DNA from: an uncultured Leucothrix sp.
Lineage (GTDB): Bacteria > Pseudomonadota > Gammaproteobacteria > Thiotrichales > Thiotrichaceae
Direction of reading: 5' to 3'
Assembly (NCBI GenBank): GCA_937923375.1
Contig: CALAJG010000197.1
Coordinates: forward strand, 1-63,052
Length of the DNA: 63,052 nt
Position numbers and translations under genes: made by a program. The stretch's first letter is position 1, and every line of letters begins with the position of its first letter. Below are positions 16,199 through 24,775 of this stretch, piece after piece. The notes under the pieces are model-generated. The model worked only from the letters and a program-made list of their open reading frames with translations. It had not been told where the DNA came from and searched no databases.

Positions 16199-17188
16199 TT
16201 GAGTCAACAAACAACAAGACCTTCATATGATTTTATCAAACATGCCAAACAAGTTATTTTTGATGAAACCGCAGCGATTCAACAATTAACGGACAAGTTA
16301 GATCAAAATTTCACAGCGGCTTGTGATGCTATTTTGACCTGTAAAGGTCGGGTAATTGTTTCTGGAATGGGTAAGTCTGGGCACATTGCTAATAAAATAG
16401 CGGCCACTTTAGCAAGTACCGGTACACCTGCTTTCTTTGTTCATCCTAGCGAGGCACTACATGGCGACTTAGGCATGATTACGCCGCATGACATTGTGGT
16501 TTCAATTTCGAACTCAGGGAATACTGATGAATTAGTCACTCTGTGTTCAGTCATCAAACGCCAAGGCACAAAATTAATAGCGATGACCGGAACAGCGGAT
16601 TCATTACTTGGAAGGCTCGCTGATTATAATATAGACGTTCGAGTGGACAAAGAAGCTTGCCCACACGATTTGGCACCGACTTCCAGCACTACCGCAACCC
16701 TAGTGATGGGAGATGCTTTGGCTATCGCATTACTCAAAGCTAGAGAGTTCTCACCAGAAGATTTTGCCCGTTCTCACCCTGCCGGTCGCTTAGGTAAGCG
16801 CTTAACGATATCTGTCAGCGACCTTATGCACACCAAAGAATCCTTACCAGTCGTGGCCGACAGCGATAACCTTGAACATGCCATTCTCGTCATGACAGGA
16901 AAACAGTTGGGTGCAACGCTGGTCGTCAATAGTAAGAATCAACTACTGAGCATGTTCACCGATGGTGATTTAAGAAGATCTTTTGAAGCTGGAGCAAACT
17001 TAAAAGAATCTCTATTGTCGGATGTTATTCATAATGATTATTTTTCAGTGGGTGATACTGCACTAGCCATTGAAGCATTAGCTATAATGCAAGATAAAAG
17101 TATTATGGTATTGCCAGTGCTGAATCACCAACAAGAACCAGTTGGCATTATTCACATGCATGATTTACTAAAAGCTGGCATCGTCTAA
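16199..17188 (+). CDS. kdsD: D-arabinose 5-phosphate isomerase
   Basis: A 329-residue enzyme that makes arabinose 5-phosphate for Kdo, the inner-core LPS sugar. An SIS sugar-isomerase domain (about residues 30-180) contains VSGMGKSGHIANKIAAT, STGTPAFFVHPSEALHGDLGM and SNSGNTDEL; two CBS domains follow (about 205-329). The start is TTG at 16199, with AAGG 9 nt upstream; no in-frame ATG gives the family length. Its stop overlaps the lptC start (TAATG). KdsC, the Kdo 8-phosphate phosphatase usually between them, is missing. Confidence 0.92.
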   Translation: MSQQTTRPSYDFIKHAKQVIFDETAAIQQLTDKLDQNFTAACDAILTCKGRVIVSGMGKSGHIANKIAATLASTGTPAFFVHPSEALHGDLGMITPHDIVVSISNSGNTDELVTLCSVIKRQGTKLIAMTGTADSLLGRLADYNIDVRVDKEACPHDLAPTSSTTATLVMGDALAIALLKAREFSPEDFARSHPAGRLGKRLTISVSDLMHTKESLPVVADSDNLEHAILVMTGKQLGATLVVNSKNQLLSMFTDGDLRRSFEAGANLKESLLSDVIHNDYFSVGDTALAIEALAIMQDKSIMVLPVLNHQQEPVGIIHMHDLLKAGIV

Positions 17189-17754
17189 TGAGAAGTTTAG
17201 GAATTGTTGCATTTGTATCGTCTGTATTGTTTGCCGTTGCAATAACCTGGCTGAACCTCTCATGGAAAACCATAAAACAATTCACTAATGAAACCAGCCA
17301 GTCACGGATAGATTATTACTTGAGTGACTTTACACTGATTGATACGAACCAAGCCGGTGAAATTAGCTACCAACTCAACGCGGAACATCTAATACATAAA
17401 CAATCAAGTGGAACGAGCGAAATTTATCGGCCGCACATCAGGCAAAGTTCCCTTGATGGTAAGTTGCTTACAATCGATTCAGAAAAAGCGATACAAGCAG
17501 GCAAAGGTGGTAATATTACACTCACGGGTAAAGTACGGGTCAAACAAGCAACAACAAACGATTTCCCTGCGTTCACCTTAACCACACAGAATTTAACGTA
17601 TAATCCGGTGGAACAAAAAATTTCATCCCAGGCAAAAAGTGATTTTATTAGCCCTCAAGGCACTATGACCGGTATCGGTTTTGAAACCAGGCTAAACGAT
17701 CAGGAATTAAGGATACTCTCAAATGTACAAGCAGAATTTAAACCGTCTCAGTAA
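17188..17754 (+). CDS. lptC: LPS export protein LptC
   Basis: A 188-residue bitopic inner-membrane protein. A transmembrane helix spans about residues 4-26, followed by a periplasmic beta-jellyroll domain with the typical IDYYLSDFTLIDTNQAGEISYQLNAEHL opening (described here by its DYYLSDF core) and the later pattern of short beta strands. LptC links the LptB2FG extractor to the LptA bridge. The ATG overlaps the kdsD stop by one base and the 3' end overlaps lptA by 32 nt, so the three are translationally linked. Sequence conservation in the family is low; gene order makes the call firm. Confidence 0.9.
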   Translation: MRSLGIVAFVSSVLFAVAITWLNLSWKTIKQFTNETSQSRIDYYLSDFTLIDTNQAGEISYQLNAEHLIHKQSSGTSEIYRPHIRQSSLDGKLLTIDSEKAIQAGKGGNITLTGKVRVKQATTNDFPAFTLTTQNLTYNPVEQKISSQAKSDFISPQGTMTGIGFETRLNDQELRILSNVQAEFKPSQ

Positions 17755-18247
17755 TTGTTTAATGCTAATGATTGGGCTTTCATTATGCGGCTCTGCAATG
17801 GCGCTCAGTAGTGACGTCAAGCAGCCTGTCAGGATAAGTGCTGACACAGTTGTTTTCAATAAATCTAAAGGCACCGCCGTTTACTCTGGTAACGTGGTTA
17901 TTATACAGGGCAGTCTGCAGATCAGAGCGTGGGAAATTAATATAAAAGCGCCTAAAAGCTCGATTGATACGATGACTGCGAAAGGTTCGCCGGTTAAGTT
18001 TCAACAAACGATGGATGACGGAAAAGTAGCTAAGGGTTCCTCAAAACTCTTGAGGTATTTTGTTAAACAAAAAAAGATGACTCTGGACGGCGACGCGGTG
18101 CTGACTCAAAACAATGACAAGTTCAGCAGTGAGCACATAGAATATTCAACCAGAACAGGCGAATTAAAAGCTGGTATACCGAGAGTTAAGGGCAAGAAGC
18201 CTAATCCAAAAGGACGTGTAAACGCAATATTCTACCCAACTAATTAA
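17723..18247 (+). CDS. lptA: LPS transport periplasmic protein LptA
   Basis: A 174-residue periplasmic protein with a signal peptide (about residues 1-27, cleavage after AMA) and an OstA/LptA domain whose beta repeats begin at QPVRISADTVVFNKSKGTAVYSGNV (core ISADTV..GTAVYSG). LptA polymerises into the bridge that carries LPS across the periplasm to LptD. The upstream ATG at 17723 is kept although it overlaps lptC by 32 nt, because later Met codons would remove the positively charged part of the signal peptide. A Lys-rich C-terminus is present. lptB follows after 43 nt. Confidence 0.92.
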   Translation: MYKQNLNRLSNCLMLMIGLSLCGSAMALSSDVKQPVRISADTVVFNKSKGTAVYSGNVVIIQGSLQIRAWEINIKAPKSSIDTMTAKGSPVKFQQTMDDGKVAKGSSKLLRYFVKQKKMTLDGDAVLTQNNDKFSSEHIEYSTRTGELKAGIPRVKGKKPNPKGRVNAIFYPTN

Positions 18248-18290
18248 TTATTAGATCATATAACTTTTTCAGCGTTTTTGAGGGCTTCAC

Positions 18291-19016
18291 TTGAGTGCAT
18301 TAGTGGCGGATGATTTACATAAAAGTTACAAAAAACGAAGCATCCTTCAGGGCATATCACTAGAAGTTAACAGCGCAGAAGTGGTTGGCTTACTTGGACC
18401 AAACGGTGCAGGTAAGACCACCTGTTTCTATATGATTGTCGGTTTGGTACCCATCGACAAGGGAACGGTCAAGCTCGATGGAAATAACCTGACTAAATTA
18501 TCCATGCATCAGCGAGCACGCCATGGTGTTGGTTACTTAGCTCAGGAAGCTAGCGTGTTTCGTAAGCTTTCCGTTGAAGACAACATTATGGCTATTTTGC
18601 AGACCCGCAAAGGAATGAGCCGTCATGATCGTCGTATGAAAATGGAAAGCCTGCTTGAAGAGTTTCAAATTACACATATTCGCCAAGGGCTAGGCATTAG
18701 TCTTTCTGGTGGTGAGAGGAGGCGAGTCGAAATCGCAAGGGCACTCGCCACTGAGCCTGCTTTTATTCTGCTGGATGAGCCTTTTGCTGGTGTCGACCCG
18801 ATATCAGTTATTGAAATACAAAAAATCGTCACTCACCTCAAGCAGCGTGGTATTGGTGTGCTAATAACCGATCACAATGTACGTGAAACGTTGGGGATAT
18901 GCGACCGTGCTTATATTTTAGGCGGCGGCTCAATCATGGCCGAAGGCACTCCTCAGGAAGTACTGCAAAATCGCAAGGCTCGAGAAATATACTTGGGTGA
19001 GAACTTCAAACTTTAG
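18291..19016 (+). CDS. lptB: LPS export ABC transporter ATPase LptB
   Basis: A 241-residue ATPase, the same length as E. coli LptB. It has Walker A GPNGAGKTT (about residues 37-45), a Q-loop in YLAQEASVFRKL, signature LSGGERRRVE (about 139), Walker B FILLDEPFAGVDP and the His switch in LITDHNVRET. The start is TTG at 18291, decided by a GAGGG site at 18280-18284 with ideal spacing. LptB powers LPS extraction from the inner membrane with LptF and LptG, which are not in this window. rpoN follows after 230 nt. Confidence 0.96.
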   Translation: MSALVADDLHKSYKKRSILQGISLEVNSAEVVGLLGPNGAGKTTCFYMIVGLVPIDKGTVKLDGNNLTKLSMHQRARHGVGYLAQEASVFRKLSVEDNIMAILQTRKGMSRHDRRMKMESLLEEFQITHIRQGLGISLSGGERRRVEIARALATEPAFILLDEPFAGVDPISVIEIQKIVTHLKQRGIGVLITDHNVRETLGICDRAYILGGGSIMAEGTPQEVLQNRKAREIYLGENFKL

Positions 19017-19246
19017 TGCAGTGGTTTATCGCTTAGCATTAACTCCATTAAAGAGACAATATGACGTACCATCAATCGTTTAGCCCATGCAGTATTTAGG
19101 CATCATGATATGCTTCTTAGAAAATATGCTAAACAAACAAACCCGCTTTAATCTATTTCGATGACAAGATCCCTCAAAGCTAAGCTAGCAGCTAATTCTT
19201 TTCATATAAATTTGATTGAAGACAGCAAAAAGATAAAAATAACAAT

Positions 19247-20689
19247 ATGCTGAAACAAGGAATTCACCTCAAGCTCGGACAGAGCCTTTCCATGACTCCT
19301 CAGCTGCAACAAGCAATTAAAATGTTGCAGCTGTCGTCCATGGAATTAGAGCAAGAAATACAGAACGTACTAGAAAGCAATCCACTGCTTGATAGAGTTG
19401 ATAATGATGCAATTGATTCTCAGGAAGCGGCAACAGAAACAGAGTCGCCTGTCGAATCCAGCGATAGCCTAAGCGAATCTATCCCGGAGGAGTTACCAAC
19501 CGACTCTGAATGGGAAGACACCTATGACACAGAATGGAAGGTTAGTAACCCTGACAGCGACAGCGCTTCAGATTACATAGAAAAGCTTCACGCTAACAGC
19601 GAAGGCTTGAGTGAACACCTGTTATGGCAAATCGATCTCAGTAATCTCAGCATTATTGATAAAAAAATAGCACACCTTATTGTTGACTATATTAATGAGG
19701 AAGGGCTACTGACGGAATCCCCTGAGTCTATTCTAACCGCACTGGAGTCTGATTTATTAATTGAATTAGATGATGTAATGGCAGTGCTACGATTTGTGCA
19801 GCATCTCGACCCCATTGGCGTGGGTGCAAAGGATCTTGGCGAAGGCCTTTGGTTACAATTTGATTACCATTTTCCAAACCACGCTCTAAAAAAGAAAGCA
19901 CAATTATTGTTAAATAAAAATCTGGACTTGCTGGCAAAACGGGACTATAAAGGAATAAAGCGGGAAATTAGATTAAATAATGAACAACTTGATAGCCTGG
20001 TTGATCTGTTAAAAACGTTAAATCCCTATCCTGCCAGTAGTTTTGCTGAAAGCAACGTCGACTACGTAAAGCCTGATGTTTATGTACGCAAAGTAAAAGG
20101 CGAATGGGTGGTTAGTCATAATCCGGAAACCTTACCGGAGATTTGCATTAACCAAGGCTACGCTGATATGCTTTCGAATAGCAGTATTGATAGCGCTGCA
20201 TCAGACTATATTAAAAACAATCTACAACAAGCGAGGTGGTTTATTAAAAGTCTTGAAAACAGAAGCTCCACCATACTCAACGTAGCTCACGCCATCGTTG
20301 AACGGCAGATGGCTTTTCTGCAATACGGTGATGAAGCGATGAAACCCATGGTTCTAAAAGACCTCGCTGTACAGCTGGACTTGCACGAGTCAACAATTTC
20401 AAGAGTAACTACCCGAAAGTTTCTTCACACACCACGTGGAATATTCGAATTCAAACATTTTTTCTCGAGCCACATTAATACTGAAGCTGGGGGTGAATGT
20501 TCTGCTACCGCTATTCGCGCAATGATTAAAAAAATAATAACGGCAGAAAATCCACGAAAGCCTTACAGCGACAACAAATTGACAAACTTGCTCAATGAGC
20601 AAGGGATCAACGTAGCGCGACGCACCGTCGCAAAATATCGTGAAGCATTGTTAATTCCCTCATCTCATGATCGTAAAGCCTTATCATGA
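19247..20689 (+). CDS. rpoN: RNA polymerase sigma-54 factor
   Basis: A 480-residue sigma factor. Region I is the Gln/Leu-rich N-terminus (LKLGQSLSMTPQLQQAIKMLQL), region II an acidic linker (about residues 55-110), then the core-binding domain, a helix-turn-helix near LHESTISRVTTRKFL (about 380), and the RpoN box ARRTVAKYREAL (about 458-469), which reads the -24 element. Sigma-54 needs AAA+ activators, none of which is encoded in this window. The lptB-rpoN-hpf-ptsN-rapZ order is conserved in gammaproteobacteria. Confidence 0.97.
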   Translation: MLKQGIHLKLGQSLSMTPQLQQAIKMLQLSSMELEQEIQNVLESNPLLDRVDNDAIDSQEAATETESPVESSDSLSESIPEELPTDSEWEDTYDTEWKVSNPDSDSASDYIEKLHANSEGLSEHLLWQIDLSNLSIIDKKIAHLIVDYINEEGLLTESPESILTALESDLLIELDDVMAVLRFVQHLDPIGVGAKDLGEGLWLQFDYHFPNHALKKKAQLLLNKNLDLLAKRDYKGIKREIRLNNEQLDSLVDLLKTLNPYPASSFAESNVDYVKPDVYVRKVKGEWVVSHNPETLPEICINQGYADMLSNSSIDSAASDYIKNNLQQARWFIKSLENRSSTILNVAHAIVERQMAFLQYGDEAMKPMVLKDLAVQLDLHESTISRVTTRKFLHTPRGIFEFKHFFSSHINTEAGGECSATAIRAMIKKIITAENPRKPYSDNKLTNLLNEQGINVARRTVAKYREALLIPSSHDRKALS

Positions 20690-20770
20690 AGTTGAAATTA
20701 ACAATGAAGCGGTGAATGGATTGGTCGGATTGACCTTTCTGTTAATGAAACTCAAACGGAGACAATTAGT

Positions 20771-21097
20771 ATGCAAATGAATATTACCGGTCATCACATT
20801 GAGATTACACCCTCACTAAGTCATTATGTTAAGGAAAAGACCAAGCGTCTTACCCGACACTTCGATCAAGTGCTAAACATTAATGTCACCCTTGAAGTTC
20901 AAAAATTAGTGCATAAAGCGGAAGCCTCAGTCATCGTCAGTGGCAACCATCTTTATGCAGAGTCTCATGATAATGATATGTATGCGGCGATTGACTCTCT
21001 GGCGGACAAGCTGGACCGTCAGGTACTCAAGCACAAAGAAAAGATCACTCGCAAACATCGACAGGAAGGCAGCCACCGTAATATTATTGCGGAGTAG
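20771..21097 (+). CDS. hpf: Ribosome hibernation promoting factor
   Basis: A 108-residue protein of the HPF/YfiA family. The N-terminal MNITGHHIEITPSL and the DMYAAIDSLADKLDRQVLKHKEK block match short HPF, which drives 70S dimerisation into hibernating 100S ribosomes together with RMF. The protein is about 13 residues longer at the C-terminus than E. coli HPF (95) but lacks the C-terminal dimerisation domain of long HPF. It lies 81 nt after rpoN; an ACGGAGA ribosome site precedes the ATG. Confidence 0.93.
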   Translation: MQMNITGHHIEITPSLSHYVKEKTKRLTRHFDQVLNINVTLEVQKLVHKAEASVIVSGNHLYAESHDNDMYAAIDSLADKLDRQVLKHKEKITRKHRQEGSHRNIIAE

Positions 21098-21120
21098 CTT
21101 TATATTCTCTGGAATCTCCT

Positions 21121-21594
21121 ATGGTCATTGACACCATGACCCTACTTAGCCCTGAACGAACGATGTTCGTTCAGGAGCTTGAAAGTAAGAAGCGTGTTTT
21201 CGACACGCTCGCAAAACTTCTCTCTCTTAAACAAACTCAACTCACCCAAGATCAAATATTCGATCATTTAATCGATCGGGAAAAACTAGGTAATACCACA
21301 CTTGGAGCCGGAATAGCCTTACCCAGAGCACGGGTTGCTATTACTCAGCCCTATGCTGCCTTACTATTGCTTAACGAGGGTATTCTAATAGAAAGTCCGG
21401 ATAAGCAGCCAGTCACCATTTTCATGGCGCTAATGCTTCCGGAAACTACACCAGAAAAGTACTCTGATATGATATCGGAATTGATATCGAGCTTTGCTGC
21501 CCGTCCCGTTGCCGAAGAACTAGCCGAGACCAGCGAGCCAGAAATCGCCCTTAATTACATTGAAACATTATTTCAACAAACTAAGCCGGCCTAA
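21121..21594 (+). CDS. ptsN: PTS IIA-Ntr family protein PtsN lacking the phospho-histidine
   Basis: A 157-residue protein with the PTS EIIA type 2 fold along its length. Family members carry the phosphorylated His in a G-I-A-(I/L)-P-H-G motif. Here the motif reads GIALPRAR, with AGA at 21325-21327 putting Arg69 in place of the His, so it cannot be phosphorylated by NPr at the usual residue. The rest of the domain is well preserved and there is no frameshift. Unphosphorylated PtsN regulates K+ transport and other partners in E. coli, so a locked regulator is plausible. No npr gene follows rapZ. The symbol reflects homology and gene order. Confidence 0.88.
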   Translation: MVIDTMTLLSPERTMFVQELESKKRVFDTLAKLLSLKQTQLTQDQIFDHLIDREKLGNTTLGAGIALPRARVAITQPYAALLLLNEGILIESPDKQPVTIFMALMLPETTPEKYSDMISELISSFAARPVAEELAETSEPEIALNYIETLFQQTKPA

Positions 21595-21600
21595 AATACA

Positions 21601-22467
21601 ATGATGCATTTAATCATTATCACTGGAATGTCAGGTGCAGGAAAAAGCCAGGCACTCAATACGCTAGAGGATCAAGACTACTATTGTGTAGATAACCTTC
21701 CTCTGAATATGCTTGAAGAATTATTTAACAATAATTGGGTGATCTCTAAAGAAAAAATAGCTATTGGCGTTGATGTCCGCAGCGGCAAACTGCAGCTCGA
21801 CTCACTTCCTGCAATAGTTAAACGCCTCAAAAGCAAATTTCGTACAGACCTAGTTTACTTATACGCATCAAAAGGCATCATTTTCAAACGCTACAGTGAA
21901 ACCCGTCGCAAGCACCCTCTTTCCACATCGAAAATGGGCCTAGATGCGGCAATTCGTGCAGAATATGAACTGCTGACACCTGTAAGGGCCATCGCCGATT
22001 TTCAGTTAGAAACCAGCGACACGGATATTTATGAGTTAGCTAACTCTATTAAACAACGCATCTGTGTATTGTCAGAAAAACAACTGTCGCTTTCTTTTCA
22101 GTCCTTCGGTTTCAAATATGGTGCCCCCAGAGATTCTGATTTTATCTATGACGTTCGCTGCTTACCAAACCCCTATTGGGTCCCTGAATTAAGAATAAAA
22201 TCCGGACAAACTGAAGCCGTGGCGAAATGGTTGGACTCTCAACAGCTGGTTCAGGATATGTATCAGGATATTAGAAAGTTTCTGGAAACCTGGATGCCGC
22301 ATTTTATTGATAATCAGCGTGCCTATCTGACCCTGTCAATTGGTTGCACCGGCGGGCATCATCGTTCGGTATATCTCATCGATAAGCTAGCAGAACATTT
22401 CCAGCAAGATAGCAGCGTCTCCATCATTGTTAATCATCGCGAGATAAATGCAAAAAGCAAACAATAA
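21601..22467 (+). CDS. rapZ: RNase adapter protein RapZ
   Basis: A 288-residue protein. The N-terminal nucleotide-binding domain has Walker A GMSGAGKS (residues 9-16) and the conserved DYYCVDNLP block. The C-terminal domain contains SIGCTGGHHRSVYL (about 248-261), the RapZ signature that binds GlcZ/GlmY small RNAs and glucosamine 6-phosphate in E. coli. RapZ directs RNase E to a regulatory RNA and so controls amino-sugar synthesis. It begins 6 nt after ptsN. npr, which follows rapZ in E. coli, is absent; mgtE comes next after 53 nt. Confidence 0.95.
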   Translation: MMHLIIITGMSGAGKSQALNTLEDQDYYCVDNLPLNMLEELFNNNWVISKEKIAIGVDVRSGKLQLDSLPAIVKRLKSKFRTDLVYLYASKGIIFKRYSETRRKHPLSTSKMGLDAAIRAEYELLTPVRAIADFQLETSDTDIYELANSIKQRICVLSEKQLSLSFQSFGFKYGAPRDSDFIYDVRCLPNPYWVPELRIKSGQTEAVAKWLDSQQLVQDMYQDIRKFLETWMPHFIDNQRAYLTLSIGCTGGHHRSVYLIDKLAEHFQQDSSVSIIVNHREINAKSKQ

Positions 22468-22520
22468 TCCCTGATAAATTGATAGACTGTGTGGTTTTAT
22501 AATTCAAATAATATAATTCC

Positions 22521-23897
22521 ATGGGCACTCCTGACAATCTCAGCAAAGAGGATAGGCTTGCATCCCTAACCGGTGCGATTGAAAGCGGTTCGTTGTTTAC
22601 CTTGCAACGAATGCTCAACGGCTTGCACCCTGCTGAAATTGCCCATCTACTTGAATCATCACCACACGGCCAACGAAAAATTGCCTGGGAACTCATTAAG
22701 CGCGAGAACGAAGGCGCAGTACTGATAGAGCTGAATGAAGATGTACGGTCACAACTCACCGAAGAAATGGATACCGGTGATTTATTAGAAGCTCTTAAAG
22801 ATCTCGATGTCGATGACATGGCAGATTTTCTTCAAGGCTTGCCTGATACCGTTATTCAACAAACCCTTGCCGGAATGGGACGTCAGGAGCGTGAACGTGT
22901 AGAAGTTGTTCTTGGCTATGACGAGAATACCGCTGGCGGCATGATGGATACCGAGGTGGTAACCATACGCTCTGACGTCAATGTTGATGTCGTACTCCGC
23001 TACCTCAGGATGAAAGGAGAACTCCCGTCACACACTGACAGGGTAATTGTAGTTGATAGCTACGATAACTATCTGGGGGTTGTCTCCCTCTCAAAACTGT
23101 TGACCACTCAGCCTGATGAACCGATTTGGCAAATTATGAATAGTGATTATTTGGCCATTCCCGCAGACCTGGAAAACATAGAAGTTGCCACTTTATTTGA
23201 AGATCGGGATTTAGTTTCAGCACCTGTTATTAGTGACTCGGGAAAACTACTAGGCCGGATTACGATCGATGATGTCGTAGATGTTATCCGGGATGAAGCC
23301 GAACACTCCATTAAAAGTATGGCAGGTCTGAACGAGGAGGATGACTTATTTGCACCGGTGTTACCAAGCGTTAAACGCCGAGCACTGTGGTTGGGAACCA
23401 ATCTAATCACAGCCTTTATGGCCGCAGCGGTCATTTCACAATTCACTACAACCATCGAATCAGCTGTCGCTTTAGCAGTTTTGATGGGAATCGTTCCAAG
23501 CATGGGAGGAATAGCAGGAAGCCAAACTCTGACGATGGTGATTCGAGGCCTGGCATTAGGTCAAATTGGCAAATCAAACACATCGGAGCTTTTAAAAAAG
23601 GAACTCTTGCTGGGTTTGATAAACGGAATAATATGGGCGCTGGTGGTGTTTGCCATTTCGGCTATTGCTTTGAAAGACTTAGAAATTGGCATTTTGATAG
23701 CCATCGCCATGCTATTGAATCTCTTGGTTGCTCCATTAACTGGCGTTCTATTACCAATATTTCTTCGCAAAGTTGACATAGATCCCGCTCTTGCCGGTGG
23801 CGTAGTCTTGACAACAGTAACAGATATCGTTGGCTATGCCGGCGTATTGGGTCTTGCCTCTTTATTGCTACCTTACCTCAGGCAATTATTTTCATAG
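22521..23897 (+). CDS. mgtE: Magnesium transporter MgtE
   Basis: A 458-residue Mg2+ channel. The cytosolic N domain (about residues 20-130) has the superhelical LHPAEIAHLLE pattern. A CBS pair (about 135-255) includes ENTAGGMMDTEVV and a second CBS unit near APVISDSGKLLGRITIDDVVDVI. The plug helix and five transmembrane helices follow (about 285-455), with PSMGGIAGSQTLTM holding the pore signature. Mg2+ binding between N and CBS domains closes the pore in characterised members. Family length is standard. It lies 53 nt after rapZ on the same strand and converges on djlA. Confidence 0.95.
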   Translation: MGTPDNLSKEDRLASLTGAIESGSLFTLQRMLNGLHPAEIAHLLESSPHGQRKIAWELIKRENEGAVLIELNEDVRSQLTEEMDTGDLLEALKDLDVDDMADFLQGLPDTVIQQTLAGMGRQERERVEVVLGYDENTAGGMMDTEVVTIRSDVNVDVVLRYLRMKGELPSHTDRVIVVDSYDNYLGVVSLSKLLTTQPDEPIWQIMNSDYLAIPADLENIEVATLFEDRDLVSAPVISDSGKLLGRITIDDVVDVIRDEAEHSIKSMAGLNEEDDLFAPVLPSVKRRALWLGTNLITAFMAAAVISQFTTTIESAVALAVLMGIVPSMGGIAGSQTLTMVIRGLALGQIGKSNTSELLKKELLLGLINGIIWALVVFAISAIALKDLEIGILIAIAMLLNLLVAPLTGVLLPIFLRKVDIDPALAGGVVLTTVTDIVGYAGVLGLASLLLPYLRQLFS

Positions 23898-23932
23898 TCT
23901 AGTTTTCCTGAAATTATTTCATTTCACGAATA

Positions 23933-24763
23933 TTAATTTATACCGCGGCTTTTCTTAATCAGATCATAAGCCGCCTGCACCTCTTTTGATCGCTCAGTTG
24001 CCACTTTAATCATATCTTCTGGCAACCCCTGGCCCATTAAGCGATCAGGATGAAATTCACGAATAAGCTTACGATACGTTTTTTTCAATAATGAGTCACT
24101 GATGTCTTTCTCAACTCCCAATGCTTGATAAGCAGAAGCCAAAGAGTTAGCCGCATTTTGCGCAGGAGAATACCCGCCACCTGCACCACCGGACTGATAG
24201 TGCCCTCCTGAAAACTGGCTCTGAGCTTGAATCATCATCATCAACTGCTGAAAAGAACGATCGGAAAAACCAAGTTTCAATGCAATATCTTTTAGCAAAG
24301 CTTGCTCAGTAGCGACAATTTTTCCGTCTGCCAGCGCTGAGCCCAACAGATACATAACCATCAATTGCTTTAAATTTGCCGCATCTCCACAGACGGCTAA
24401 AAACTCATTAATGGTCTTTTCTACAGAAAAATCTGCCTTCGCGCCTTGTTTAAATAACGCAATCGCTGCTTTACGCCGCTCAGCTGTCATTTCAAGTTGC
24501 GTCATAAAGGATTCAGCCTGCGCAATTTCTGCTTCTGAAATCCGGCCATCCGCTTTAGCAAGCTTGCCCATCAACATAAATACAGTGTTGATAAATATTG
24601 TTTGTCGTTTTAATCGATGCTTTGGGTTTAATCCGAATAAACCGGCACTACTGCGCCTGAAGCGGTAAGTCAGCCACGAACCAAAGATGAAACCTATTAA
24701 CGCCCCCCAAAAACCATAGCTCATATAACCAATAATGGCCGTTACGTATTTTATATAAGGCAT
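23933..24763 (-). CDS. djlA: Co-chaperone DjlA
   Basis: A 276-residue inner-membrane DnaJ-like protein. Residues about 6-30 form a glycine-rich transmembrane segment. A TerB-like helical domain follows (about 50-175; FMLMGKLAKADGRISEAE), then a Gly-rich linker. The C-terminal J domain (about 212-276) contains the HPD motif in REFHPDRLMGQGLPEDMI, as in DjlA. Such proteins stimulate DnaK at the membrane and can modulate the Rcs envelope-stress pathway (E. coli knowledge). folP lies 12 nt upstream on the same strand. Confidence 0.93.
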   Translation of the reverse strand: MPYIKYVTAIIGYMSYGFWGALIGFIFGSWLTYRFRRSSAGLFGLNPKHRLKRQTIFINTVFMLMGKLAKADGRISEAEIAQAESFMTQLEMTAERRKAAIALFKQGAKADFSVEKTINEFLAVCGDAANLKQLMVMYLLGSALADGKIVATEQALLKDIALKLGFSDRSFQQLMMMIQAQSQFSGGHYQSGGAGGGYSPAQNAANSLASAYQALGVEKDISDSLLKKTYRKLIREFHPDRLMGQGLPEDMIKVATERSKEVQAAYDLIKKSRGIN

Positions 24764-24775
24764 AGCATTCCTGTA

